From assembly GCA_900319595.1 (NCBI GenBank), contig ONOZ01000046.1, positions 1-8,794 on the forward strand: a stretch of DNA of 8,794 bases, read 5' to 3'. Every line of letters begins with the position of its first letter. Position 1 is the stretch's first letter. Origin of the DNA: an uncultured Bacteroidales bacterium. GTDB lineage: Bacteria; Bacteroidota; Bacteroidia; Bacteroidales; P3. The position numbers and the translations under genes are program-made. Of the stretch, positions 1-6,553 are shown one piece after another. The notes beneath the pieces are model-generated. The model had not been told where the DNA came from. It saw nothing but the letters and a program-made list of their open reading frames with translations, and did not search any database.

Positions 1-459
1 TATATTCTCTTTTAGGTTTGCTATATTCTTTTTTGCAACATCATATTGCACTTGTAGTTGATCTAATTGTTGTTTTGATGCCCCACCACTTTGATACAAT
101 GCTTTTATTCTTGCAAGTTCAACACCCAAGTTGTCCAATTGGGCTTGTGCCGTTGCTACATTAGTATTTTCCATACGCACCAATATCTGACCTTTTACTA
201 CGCGGTCGCCAACTTCTACAAAAATCTTATCAATTCTTGTACCACCAGCTGAAGAAATATAGTTTTTGTACATTGGTTCTATCGTAGAGGTAAAATCATA
301 TATCTGATCAATCTCTTGGGTTGAAACCTGTTCTACCTGTACTTTGATTGTCTCATCTTGTTTTGTAGTCTTAATTTCTTCTTTTTTTGAACAAGATGCA
401 AACATTAATGAAAATGCTGTTGCAATCGTTAATATCGTTGAAATGTTGTTTCTATTCAT
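1..459 (-). CDS. RND efflux periplasmic adaptor (HlyD/AcrA family) lipoprotein, C-terminus beyond window
   Basis: This is the first 153 codons of a membrane-fusion protein, the adaptor that joins an inner-membrane pump to an outer-membrane channel. Translation from the ATG at 459 gives a hydrophobic leader (about residues 6-21) ending in a lipobox, F-A-S-C, with Cys23 as the lipidated residue, then a Lys/Glu-rich linker. Residues about 68-100 form the first half of the biotinyl/lipoyl-like domain (SSAGGTRIDKIFVEVGDRV, then KGQILVRM), followed by the start of the alpha-helical hairpin (about 103-153, heptad-like, with the motif ALYQSGGASKQQLDQ typical of the family). The reading frame is open to base 1, so the rest lies outside. 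It follows the TolC-type gene on the same strand with a 71-base gap and no evident promoter, so it is probably the third gene of the operon. An RND permease gene would be expected next, but this cannot be seen. The family is certain; the transported substrate is unknown. Confidence 0.93.
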   Translation of the reverse strand, partial: MNRNNISTILTIATAFSLMFASCSKKEEIKTTKQDETIKVQVEQVSTQEIDQIYDFTSTIEPMYKNYISSAGGTRIDKIFVEVGDRVVKGQILVRMENTNVATAQAQLDNLGVELARIKALYQSGGASKQQLDQLQVQYDVAKKNIANLKENI

Positions 460-530
460 TGTTTTTATATTTATCTATTTTTACTTTTCTTTACTTCTTT
501 AAGATATACAATATCATTAATTATAAGCTT

Positions 531-1931
531 TTATCTACCTATGACTTTTTCGTAATTAGCTTGTGCCGACAAATAATCGTAAATTGCCTGTTGATAATTC
601 AATTTGCTCTGTGTCAATGCTAATTCGCTGTCATTTAACTCCAATATAGTTCCACTACCTGTATTGTAGCGTACTTTAGCAATCTCATATCCTCGTTCGG
701 CTTGTGCAATTGCTTCTTTATTTACCAATAACTGTTCTTTGGCAGCATTCATAGATTTTAAAGCACTTAATACCTGTATATTCATTCCATCATTTACATA
801 AGTCCTTTGCAGTTGCAATTCCTTCAAAGCAATTTCTACCTGCTTTTGTTTATTGATTATAGTATTACCATTAAATATTGGAATATTCAAAGTCAATCCT
901 ACCATCGCAGAAGACACCCATTTGTAATCTTCGAACTTAAAATCTTCCGCTTGTGTCAAATAAGAATATTGTCCAAAGGCGGCAAGTGAAGGTAAATGTT
1001 GATATTTTACCATTTTTAAATTATGCTGTAAATTTGCGATATTCAAATCCAACTGTCTTAACTCTGTATTATTAGTTAAAGCCTTACTCATTTCAAATTC
1101 GTCTAATAAAGAAAAATTGCTTTCATAATCTTGCAAATTTTCTATTATCTCTATTTCCTGTGATTCTGGTAGAGACAATAACATTTTTAATTGTAACTCT
1201 GCCAACTCCACGCCATTTTTCGCATTTATGTATGCTGGATTCAAATTATTCACTTGCACCTGAGCCCTTAAGTAATCATACTCACTAGAAACACCTTGTT
1301 CGTACGCTACTTTGGTGGTTTTCAGAACTTCTTTTGCGTTGCTAATACTCTGTTCCAATACTTTCAATGATGAATTTGCTAAAAGAAGTCCATAATAAGC
1401 ATCTTTAACCTGTTTTGTCATGTCTAAAGAAGACGAACGTGCAGATTCCATAATCAAATCTATCTCTGTCTGTTTTGCTTTTATGGATTCCCAAAGTGTA
1501 AAGTTGATAAGGGGCATTTGTGCAGAAACAGTACCAGTATAACTATTCTTATAACCAATCTCCATATAGGACGCCCCCCCCATCATTGCAGACATACTCG
1601 CCGGCATAAACATAACACTTTTCATAACATTATTGGTATACTGCCCACTTGCCGAAACACTTGGTAGCAAACTACCTAAAGTTTCTTTCTTTGAGTAATC
1701 TACCCTTTGTATCTCCAAATCGGCAATTTGAAGTGTTGGGTTATTATCGTGAGCAATTTTAAGAGCAGTTTGTAAATCCAAATGAAGCACACCATCAGTA
1801 TTTTCAATAGATTGAGAAGTGCTAATATCGGATTGTTGAGCCATAACGCCCACTCCTCCTAACATTGCGAGAGAAAGAAACAAGTTTTTTAAGATTTGTG
1901 TTCTTTTCGTCATTTTTCTATTATTTTTCAT
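531..1931 (-). CDS. TolC-family outer membrane efflux channel
   Basis: A 466-residue outer-membrane efflux protein, a normal length for the family. It begins with a basic N-region and a hydrophobic signal peptide (about residues 14-31, ending GGVGVMA, probable cleavage before Gln32). Two OEP repeats follow. The first starts near residue 50 (LHLDLQTALKIAHDNNPTLQ) and includes a long alpha-helical stretch over about 145-255; the second starts near residue 283 (MSKALTNNTELRQLDLNIA) and ends in coiled-coil-like helix to the C-terminus. Beta-strand segments include SASGQYTNN and AFGQYSYLTQ. In a tripartite pump it forms the trans-periplasmic exit duct. The gene lies 16 bases after the TetR-type regulator and 71 bases before the adaptor, so the three probably share a transcript. 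ATG at 1931 is the first start; Met7 (1913) is a less likely alternative because it would trim the basic N-region. Oddities: a run of eight G (coding strand) at codons 117-120 and a Met-rich segment over residues 103-123. Confidence 0.95.
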   Translation of the reverse strand: MKNNRKMTKRTQILKNLFLSLAMLGGVGVMAQQSDISTSQSIENTDGVLHLDLQTALKIAHDNNPTLQIADLEIQRVDYSKKETLGSLLPSVSASGQYTNNVMKSVMFMPASMSAMMGGASYMEIGYKNSYTGTVSAQMPLINFTLWESIKAKQTEIDLIMESARSSSLDMTKQVKDAYYGLLLANSSLKVLEQSISNAKEVLKTTKVAYEQGVSSEYDYLRAQVQVNNLNPAYINAKNGVELAELQLKMLLSLPESQEIEIIENLQDYESNFSLLDEFEMSKALTNNTELRQLDLNIANLQHNLKMVKYQHLPSLAAFGQYSYLTQAEDFKFEDYKWVSSAMVGLTLNIPIFNGNTIINKQKQVEIALKELQLQRTYVNDGMNIQVLSALKSMNAAKEQLLVNKEAIAQAERGYEIAKVRYNTGSGTILELNDSELALTQSKLNYQQAIYDYLSAQANYEKVIGR

Positions 1932-1947
1932 TATTGTTTATCACTAA

Positions 1948-2601
1948 TTAACTAAAAATCTTATCTTTTAAATACTCTTTAAAGAAGGCATCGCAAATTT
2001 CCACACCTTGTAACGTTGAAACCCCTCTTATTATTGTAAAAAGATGTGCAGAAAAAAGTTTTATAACATCATGCTCCTTCCCCATAAAATGTATTGTCCT
2101 CTGCCTTGGATCTCTTTCTCCACTAATCAGCAGTGCAAGTAAAAACTCTGGTTCTATGTCAGAAAAAATATATCCTTCGTCCTGTGCTTTATAATATATC
2201 TTTAGCATACTATCTTTCATGAAAGCAGAATGTTCCTTTATCAATTCTTCTGCAATCTCAGGATAATATTTTTTCAAACTCACAAGACGTGCCATTGAAA
2301 TATATTTCAAATTTTCTATTATGAAAAATGACATTTTCAACATCTTCTTTAATGGATTCACTTCTCCTCTACAATACTCCAATGTTCTGCTGTGAGCAAG
2401 AGTTTGATAATGATTAAGAGTTTGTTTTATTATATCGCCTTTAGAAGAAAAGGTTTCATAAATTGTACGTTTGCTAATGCCCAAGTTTTCTGCAATTTCA
2501 TCTACATTAATGTCCTTGCAACTCTTTTGAACAAACAAACGAATAAATTCTTCCATTATCTTTTCTCTATAATCCATCTCCTTATCATTTTTTTTCATCA
2601 A
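1948..2601 (-). CDS. TetR/AcrR-family transcriptional regulator
   Basis: A 217-residue regulator with the TetR architecture. The N-terminal DNA-binding domain spans about residues 11-58, with the helix-turn-helix at about 33-52 (VDEIAENLGISKRTIYETFS, with the characteristic TIYxxFxSK ending). A helical ligand-binding/dimerisation domain without strong sequence signature occupies the rest. It is the first gene of the efflux operon: its stop is 16 bases before the channel gene. The family usually represses adjacent pump genes and is released by a bound small molecule; here autoregulation of the whole operon is inferred from gene order and from an inverted repeat overlapping the predicted promoter. 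The start is uncertain by a few codons: ATGs at 2601 and 2598 are adjacent and Met9 (2577) is also possible. The effector is not predictable. Confidence 0.93.
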   Translation of the reverse strand: MMKKNDKEMDYREKIMEEFIRLFVQKSCKDINVDEIAENLGISKRTIYETFSSKGDIIKQTLNHYQTLAHSRTLEYCRGEVNPLKKMLKMSFFIIENLKYISMARLVSLKKYYPEIAEELIKEHSAFMKDSMLKIYYKAQDEGYIFSDIEPEFLLALLISGERDPRQRTIHFMGKEHDVIKLFSAHLFTIIRGVSTLQGVEICDAFFKEYLKDKIFS

Positions 2602-2640
2602 AATTAACTATCTTGTCAAAGCCACCCGATTTTGATTTTG

Positions 2641-2648
2641 CAAAATTA
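2641..2648 (-). promoter_or_regulatory. Candidate Bacteroidota -7 promoter element for the efflux operon
   Basis: On the minus strand this reads TAATTTTG, matching the Bacteroidota -7 consensus TAnnTTTG, 39 bases upstream of the regulator's ATG. No clean -33 TTTG is visible at the expected distance. The sequence there (TTTCG) is a weak match and falls inside an inverted repeat. Confidence 0.5.
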
Positions 2649-2651
2649 TAG

Positions 2652-2677
2652 AAAACTTTTGAAACGAAAAAAGTTTT
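2652..2677. promoter_or_regulatory. Inverted repeat, candidate operator of the TetR-type regulator
   Basis: Perfect 9-bp arms AAAACTTTT (2652-2660) and AAAAGTTTT (2669-2677) are separated by 8 bases. The repeat starts 3 bases upstream of the predicted -7 element and covers the -33 region, a classic place for repressor binding. The right arm overlaps a tandem 9-bp direct repeat AAGTTTTTT at 2671-2679 and 2680-2688. Because both arms are A/T-rich, chance occurrence is possible. Confidence 0.4.
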
Positions 2678-2789
2678 TTAAGTTTTTTATTTAATATTTT
2701 TCATAACTACCTATATTTCAGGATTAAATAAATTATTTACAAATTGCATTTTTGTCTATTTTATCAATATTTATTCGGCATAATCTAAA

Positions 2790-2834
2790 GCAATTATAAT
2801 AAAAATGCGGGTAAAATGCTATCCTACCCACATT
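2790..2834 (-). terminator. Rho-independent terminator after pepD
   Basis: In the minus-strand transcript, 2834-2825 and 2813-2804 pair over 10 positions: nine Watson-Crick pairs and one G-U wobble (2808/2830), with an 11-base loop. The stem contains three consecutive G-C pairs. It is followed on the minus strand by TTTTATTATAATTG. It begins 28 bases after the pepD stop codon and separates pepD from the efflux operon. Confidence 0.75.
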
Positions 2835-2861
2835 ATATTAAGAAATCATAGAATTAAAACA

Positions 2862-4322
2862 TTATTTCTTTGGAATACTTTTTAATATATCAAGCGTATG
2901 CTCCCAAAACATTTGTAGGGTCTTTAGATCCATTCTTTCATCCGGTGAATGTACGCCACGAAGTGTAGGTCCGTATGAAATCATATCCATATTTGGATAT
3001 TTCTTGCCAATCAATCCACACTCCAAACCTGCATGTATTGCTCTAACAATAGGTTTTTTATTAAACAACCGCTCATACGATGCAACGACAACAGATAATA
3101 TCTCACTATCCGTGTTAGGCGACCAACCAGGATAACCATCCGTATGCTCTACTCTACAACCCGCCAAAAGCATACAAGCCTCCACTCTACTTTTTGCTGC
3201 TTCCAAGCTACTTTCTACAGAAGAACGTTGAGAGGTTACTATATGCACTTCATTTTCTGTTATTTTTACAGATGCAAGATTCGTACTTGTTTCTACAAAT
3301 CCTGGTATTTCTCTACTCATCGCCAAAACTCCGTGAGGTATTGCATAAAGTAAATCCAATAATTTTGTAACATCTTCTCTTGCAATCACTTGTTCTGGAC
3401 GCTCTGCTTTAAAGATATTGACCTCTAATGTAGGCTCGGTCGTACGAAATTCATATTTAACATCCTTAGTAAAATCTTCAACTATTTGGAGCATCTGCTT
3501 GTCAAAATCAGGATTAACCATAATATGAGCCTTTGCCTCACGAGCAATTGCATTTCTAAGATTACCTCCATTGAAATCAGCAAGACGCATTTTACACTCC
3601 CTATTGATTTTCCAAAGTAACCGATTCAAAATCTTATTTGCACAACCAAGACCTTTATTTATATCATCACCTGAATGCCCTCCTTTTAAACCTTTAACTT
3701 CTATCATATACGGCAAACCGTGCGTACATGCAGGTTGTTTTTCAATTGGCATATATCCCAAAGTATCTACTCCTCCAGCACAACCAATGAACATTTCCCC
3801 CTCGTCTTCACTATCCAGATTGATAAGTATGGACGATTTTAAAGCCTTATCACTCAACGCCATGGCTCCTGTAAGACCTGTTTCCTCGTCTATAGTAAAC
3901 AAGCATTCCAAATCTCCATGTGCTATCGTCTTGCTATCTAATATTGCAAGGGCTGTCGCAACACCTATTCCATCGTCCGCTCCCAATGTTGTACCGTTGG
4001 CTTTCAACCAGCCATCTTCAACCAAAACTTCTATGGCGTCTGTTCCAAAATCAAAAACTTTATCACTATTCTTTTCACATACCATATCCATATGTGCCTG
4101 AAGACAAACCATTTTTCTATCTTCCATTCCTACGGTAGCTTGCTTACGAATTATGATATTACCAACCTTATCTTTTATAGTCTCAAGTCCTCTTGCTACT
4201 CCCCAATCATATAAATATTGGCTAATTTTTTCTTCTTTTTTACTTGGACGAGGAATAGACAAAATCGGTTTGAATTGTGCAAATATCTCTTGCGGTTGTA
4301 ATGTATCAAGTATTTCGTTCAT
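2862..4322 (-). CDS. pepD: Aminoacyl-histidine dipeptidase (Xaa-His dipeptidase, peptidase family M20C)
   Basis: A 486-residue cytosolic metallopeptidase that hydrolyses dipeptides, classically Xaa-His such as carnosine. The length fits the PepD family (about 485). The di-zinc site residues are all visible: H77 and D79 in LQAHMDMVCEK, bridging D116 in LGADDGIGVA, catalytic E146 followed by E147 in TIDEETGLTGA, D170 in LINLDSEDEGE, and H458 in LRGVHSPDERM near the C-terminus. GLKGGHSGDDI, in the middle, is the typical lid/dimerisation segment of M20 enzymes. The ATG at 4322 gives the N-terminus expected for the family (LQPQEIFAQFKPI). The gene lies 85 bases downstream of kbl on the same strand, with a likely promoter of its own, and is followed by a hairpin terminator. 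The combination with kbl suggests peptide/amino-acid use. Nothing appears broken. Confidence 0.97.
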   Translation of the reverse strand: MNEILDTLQPQEIFAQFKPILSIPRPSKKEEKISQYLYDWGVARGLETIKDKVGNIIIRKQATVGMEDRKMVCLQAHMDMVCEKNSDKVFDFGTDAIEVLVEDGWLKANGTTLGADDGIGVATALAILDSKTIAHGDLECLFTIDEETGLTGAMALSDKALKSSILINLDSEDEGEMFIGCAGGVDTLGYMPIEKQPACTHGLPYMIEVKGLKGGHSGDDINKGLGCANKILNRLLWKINRECKMRLADFNGGNLRNAIAREAKAHIMVNPDFDKQMLQIVEDFTKDVKYEFRTTEPTLEVNIFKAERPEQVIAREDVTKLLDLLYAIPHGVLAMSREIPGFVETSTNLASVKITENEVHIVTSQRSSVESSLEAAKSRVEACMLLAGCRVEHTDGYPGWSPNTDSEILSVVVASYERLFNKKPIVRAIHAGLECGLIGKKYPNMDMISYGPTLRGVHSPDERMDLKTLQMFWEHTLDILKSIPKK

Positions 4323-4345
4323 AACATTCTTTCCTTATATCAAAC

Positions 4346-4395
4346 ATTTGGTATGCAGGTTCTATTTTTTCATATTTGCAACAAACATACCAAAT
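4346..4395. repeat. 10-bp perfect inverted repeat in the kbl-pepD gap
   Basis: ATTTGGTATG (4346-4355) and CATACCAAAT (4386-4395) are exact reverse complements separated by 30 bases. The right arm overlaps the predicted -7 element of pepD. The heptamer CAAACAT also occurs directly at 4341-4347 and 4382-4388, next to each arm. No U-tract follows on the minus strand, so it does not look like a terminator; an operator is a possible role. Confidence 0.45.
4382..4389 (-). promoter_or_regulatory. Candidate -7 promoter element for pepD
   Basis: The minus strand reads TATGTTTG, an exact TAnnTTTG match, 59 bases upstream of the pepD ATG. It implies that pepD can be transcribed independently of kbl. 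No convincing -33 TTTG was found. Confidence 0.5.
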
Positions 4396-4407
4396 AATAA
4401 TTTTATT

Positions 4408-5598
4408 CTATTTTAAAACACCAAGGTCTTTACCAATCTTTGTAAAGGCTGCAACACATTTATCTAATTGTTCTTTAGTATGGGCTGCAGAAACCTGCAC
4501 TCTAATACGAGCCTGTCCTTTAGGTACAACAGGATAATAGAATCCCGTAACATAGATACCCTCTGCTGAAAGGGCTGCTGCGAATTTCTGAGATAATGGA
4601 GCGTCATACAACATTACTGCACAGATAGCAGATTGCGTTGGTTTTATGTCAAAACCTGCCGATTGCATCTTCTCAACAAAGTATTTTGTATTGTCGTGTA
4701 AGATGTCTTGCAACTTATTATCTCTTGTTATAATGTCCAAGGTCTTCACTGCTGCGGCTGCTACCATCGGTGGAATTGAATTAGAAAATAGGTATGGACG
4801 AGAACGCTGACGTAACATCTCTATTATTTCTTTTTTTCCTGTAGTAAATCCGCCTACTGCACCACCAAAAGCTTTTCCTAACGTGCCAGTCAAAATTTCT
4901 ATCTTACCCCGCAAGTTGTATTGCTCAGTTGTACCTCTTCCTGTGGCACCTACAACGCCTGCAGAGTGAGATTCATCAACCATTACCAAAGCGTCGTATT
5001 TCTTTGCCAGTTCATAAATCTTATCAACCGGTGCCACATTACCATCCATTGAGAACACCCCGTCTGTACATATAATTCTATGACGACAACTTTGAGCCTC
5101 AATCAAACATTTTTCCAATTCTGCCATATCTGCATTTGCATAACGAAAACGTTTAGCCTTGCAAAGCCTTACACCATCAATAATAGAGGCGTGATTTAGT
5201 GAATCCGAAATGATAGCGTCCTGCTCCCCGAACAAAGGTTCAAACACTCCACCGTTAGCATCAAAACAAGCTGCATAAAGTATGGTATCCTCTGTACCAA
5301 AAAACTCTGCAATTCTTCTCTCCAACTCTTTGTGTAAATCACCTGTGCCACAAATAAAACGAACAGACGACATACCATAACCTCTTTCGTCCATAGCCTT
5401 TTTCGCAGCCTCTATCAACTCCTTATTGTCAGCAAGACCCAAGTAGTTATTAGCACAAAAGTTCAAAACATCGCCTTCATCTTTTGTTTTAATGGCAGCA
5501 GATTGCGGAGTAATGATAACACGCTCATTTTTATACAATCCGTCATTTTTTATCTGCTGAATCTCTTTTTGTAAATACTTTTGAAAATTATCGTACAT
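4408..5598 (-). CDS. kbl: Glycine C-acetyltransferase (2-amino-3-ketobutyrate CoA ligase)
   Basis: A 396-residue PLP enzyme of the alpha-oxoamine synthase family. It cleaves 2-amino-3-oxobutyrate with CoA to glycine and acetyl-CoA, the second step of threonine catabolism after threonine dehydrogenase. The length equals the family's usual ~397. Visible motifs: NFCANNYLGLA (46-56), the GYGMSSVRFICGTGDLHKELE stretch (73-93) diagnostic for KBL, H136 in SLNHASIIDG which stacks on PLP, D208 and H211 in VMVDESHSAG, and the Schiff-base lysine K242 in LTGTLGKAFGG. The C-terminal domain ends with the usual ARIRVQVSAAHT segment. BioF and ALA synthase share the fold, but the N-terminal half is clearly KBL-type. 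No tdh gene is adjacent in this window. It is transcribed away from the DUF62 gene, with a -7 element 56 bases upstream of the ATG. Confidence 0.96.
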   Translation of the reverse strand: MYDNFQKYLQKEIQQIKNDGLYKNERVIITPQSAAIKTKDEGDVLNFCANNYLGLADNKELIEAAKKAMDERGYGMSSVRFICGTGDLHKELERRIAEFFGTEDTILYAACFDANGGVFEPLFGEQDAIISDSLNHASIIDGVRLCKAKRFRYANADMAELEKCLIEAQSCRHRIICTDGVFSMDGNVAPVDKIYELAKKYDALVMVDESHSAGVVGATGRGTTEQYNLRGKIEILTGTLGKAFGGAVGGFTTGKKEIIEMLRQRSRPYLFSNSIPPMVAAAAVKTLDIITRDNKLQDILHDNTKYFVEKMQSAGFDIKPTQSAICAVMLYDAPLSQKFAAALSAEGIYVTGFYYPVVPKGQARIRVQVSAAHTKEQLDKCVAAFTKIGKDLGVLK

Positions 5599-5653
5599 GA
5601 TTTTAATATTTTTTATTTGTTACACTTATTTATTATTTACCTTTATGAAAGTG

Positions 5654-5661
5654 CAAAAATA
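5654..5661 (-). promoter_or_regulatory. Candidate -7 promoter element for kbl
   Basis: The minus strand reads TATTTTTG followed by CAC, matching TAnnTTTG, 55 bases before the kbl ATG at 5598. It sits back-to-back with the divergent promoter at 5716-5723. Confidence 0.55.
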
Positions 5662-5715
5662 CAATAAAATTCATTTAATAGAAAATAAAAAGTGGATTTT
5701 TATAAAAAAGTTTTC

Positions 5716-5723
5716 TATCTTTG
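5716..5723 (+). promoter_or_regulatory. -7 promoter element for the DUF62 gene
   Basis: TATCTTTG followed by CAA is an exact and preferred form of the Bacteroidota -7 box, 41 bases upstream of the ATG at 5765. Its position inside the longer upstream open frame argues that the true start is 5765. A clear -33 TTTG is not seen. Confidence 0.65.
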
Positions 5724-5764
5724 CAATTTCAAAATGGTATTTTCAACAAAATAGCGTACGATAT

Positions 5765-6553
5765 ATGCAAATTATAACACTTACTACAGATTGGGGAGAA
5801 AAAGATTGGTACGGCGGACGAATAAAAGGTCGCTTACATTCTATGATTGATGATATTCAAGTGGTAGATTTAAACCACAATATAGAGAAATTTGATTTAC
5901 GCAGTGCGGCTTTTGTTGTAAAAAACTCTTGTATGGATTTCCCTGCAGGGACTATACATATAATAGATGTAAATACATATGAAGATAGAGATAAGTCGTT
6001 TATTGTTGTAAAATATAATGAACAATATTACATATGTACAGATAACGGATTACCAAGTATAGCGTTTGAGGGAAAAGATATTGAAATTTACGACTGCTCT
6101 CACGTTCTGTCAGACAGTAATTACTACACCTTTGCAGTATTAGATATGTTTGCAAAAGTAACCTCCATTATCGCTAAAGAAAAAGGTATTGAAACAATCG
6201 GAAGTAAATTAGATAGATTTGCAACAGACAAATCTATTCCACAAGCGATAGTTTATAACGACAGAATTGTGTGTCAAGTTGTATATATTGATGATTATGG
6301 AAATGTATATCTCAACATTAATGATATAGAATTTGAGAAGGCTTTAAATGGTCGTAAATTTGAATTACAAATTGATATTGGTTATGCTACAATAACAGAG
6401 TTATCTTCTTCGTATGCAGATAAAGTTATCAAAGGAAAAGCATTATTGACAATATCCTCCACTCATAATTTAGAATTAGCAGTGCGTGAAGATAATTTCG
6501 CAAGACTGTTGGGTTATGAAATAGGACGCAATGTGATTATAAAAATTATTTAG
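5765..6553 (+). CDS. SAM hydroxide adenosyltransferase family protein (DUF62), divergent active site
   Basis: A 262-residue protein of the DUF62 family. Characterised members hydrolyse S-adenosylmethionine to adenosine and methionine and are relatives of fluorinase/chlorinase. The open frame extends 56 codons upstream to 5597, but that extension crosses the promoter region and lacks family similarity, whereas ATG 5765 gives the standard N-terminus (MQIITLTTDWGEKDWYGG). Family landmarks are the KGRL segment, VVDLNHNIEKFDL (33-45), FPAGTIHIID (59-68) and TDNGLPS (92-98). In the C-terminal domain they are YIDDYGNVYLNI and the SSTHNLELAV adenine-binding-type segment. Of the Asp-Arg-His triad described for the archaeal enzyme PH0463, D68 and R75 keep the expected spacing. 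The usual TFHGRDxF motif is TFAVLDMF (122-129), with Ala124 where His is expected. Activity is therefore uncertain. It overlaps the convergent permease gene by 8 bases. Confidence 0.88.
   Translation: MQIITLTTDWGEKDWYGGRIKGRLHSMIDDIQVVDLNHNIEKFDLRSAAFVVKNSCMDFPAGTIHIIDVNTYEDRDKSFIVVKYNEQYYICTDNGLPSIAFEGKDIEIYDCSHVLSDSNYYTFAVLDMFAKVTSIIAKEKGIETIGSKLDRFATDKSIPQAIVYNDRIVCQVVYIDDYGNVYLNINDIEFEKALNGRKFELQIDIGYATITELSSSYADKVIKGKALLTISSTHNLELAVREDNFARLLGYEIGRNVIIKII

Noticed and set aside
502..514. Small inverted repeat GATAT-ACA-ATATC between channel and adaptor genes
   Set aside because: Five A/T-rich base pairs with no U-tract are expected by chance and too weak for a terminator.
387..623. Plus-strand open frame of 78 codons covering the adaptor-channel gap
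   Set aside because: It is antisense to the adaptor start and channel end; its hydrophobic, Phe/Leu/Ile-rich translation reflects AT-rich DNA and it has no promoter of its own.
3571..4101. Plus-strand open frame of 176 codons inside pepD
   Set aside because: It lies wholly antisense to a clear pepD with intact catalytic residues; its Ser/Pro-rich translation is typical of a reverse-frame artefact.
5679..5717. Inverted repeat TAGAAAA...TTTTCTA upstream of the DUF62 gene
   Set aside because: Seven-base A/T-rich arms 25 bases apart are expected by chance in this composition.
5597..5764. N-terminal 56-codon extension of the DUF62 reading frame, starting opposite the kbl start codon and with a hydrophobic beginning
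   Set aside because: It runs through both divergent promoters, has no family similarity, and the ATG at 5765 gives the standard DUF62 N-terminus behind a TATCTTTG box.
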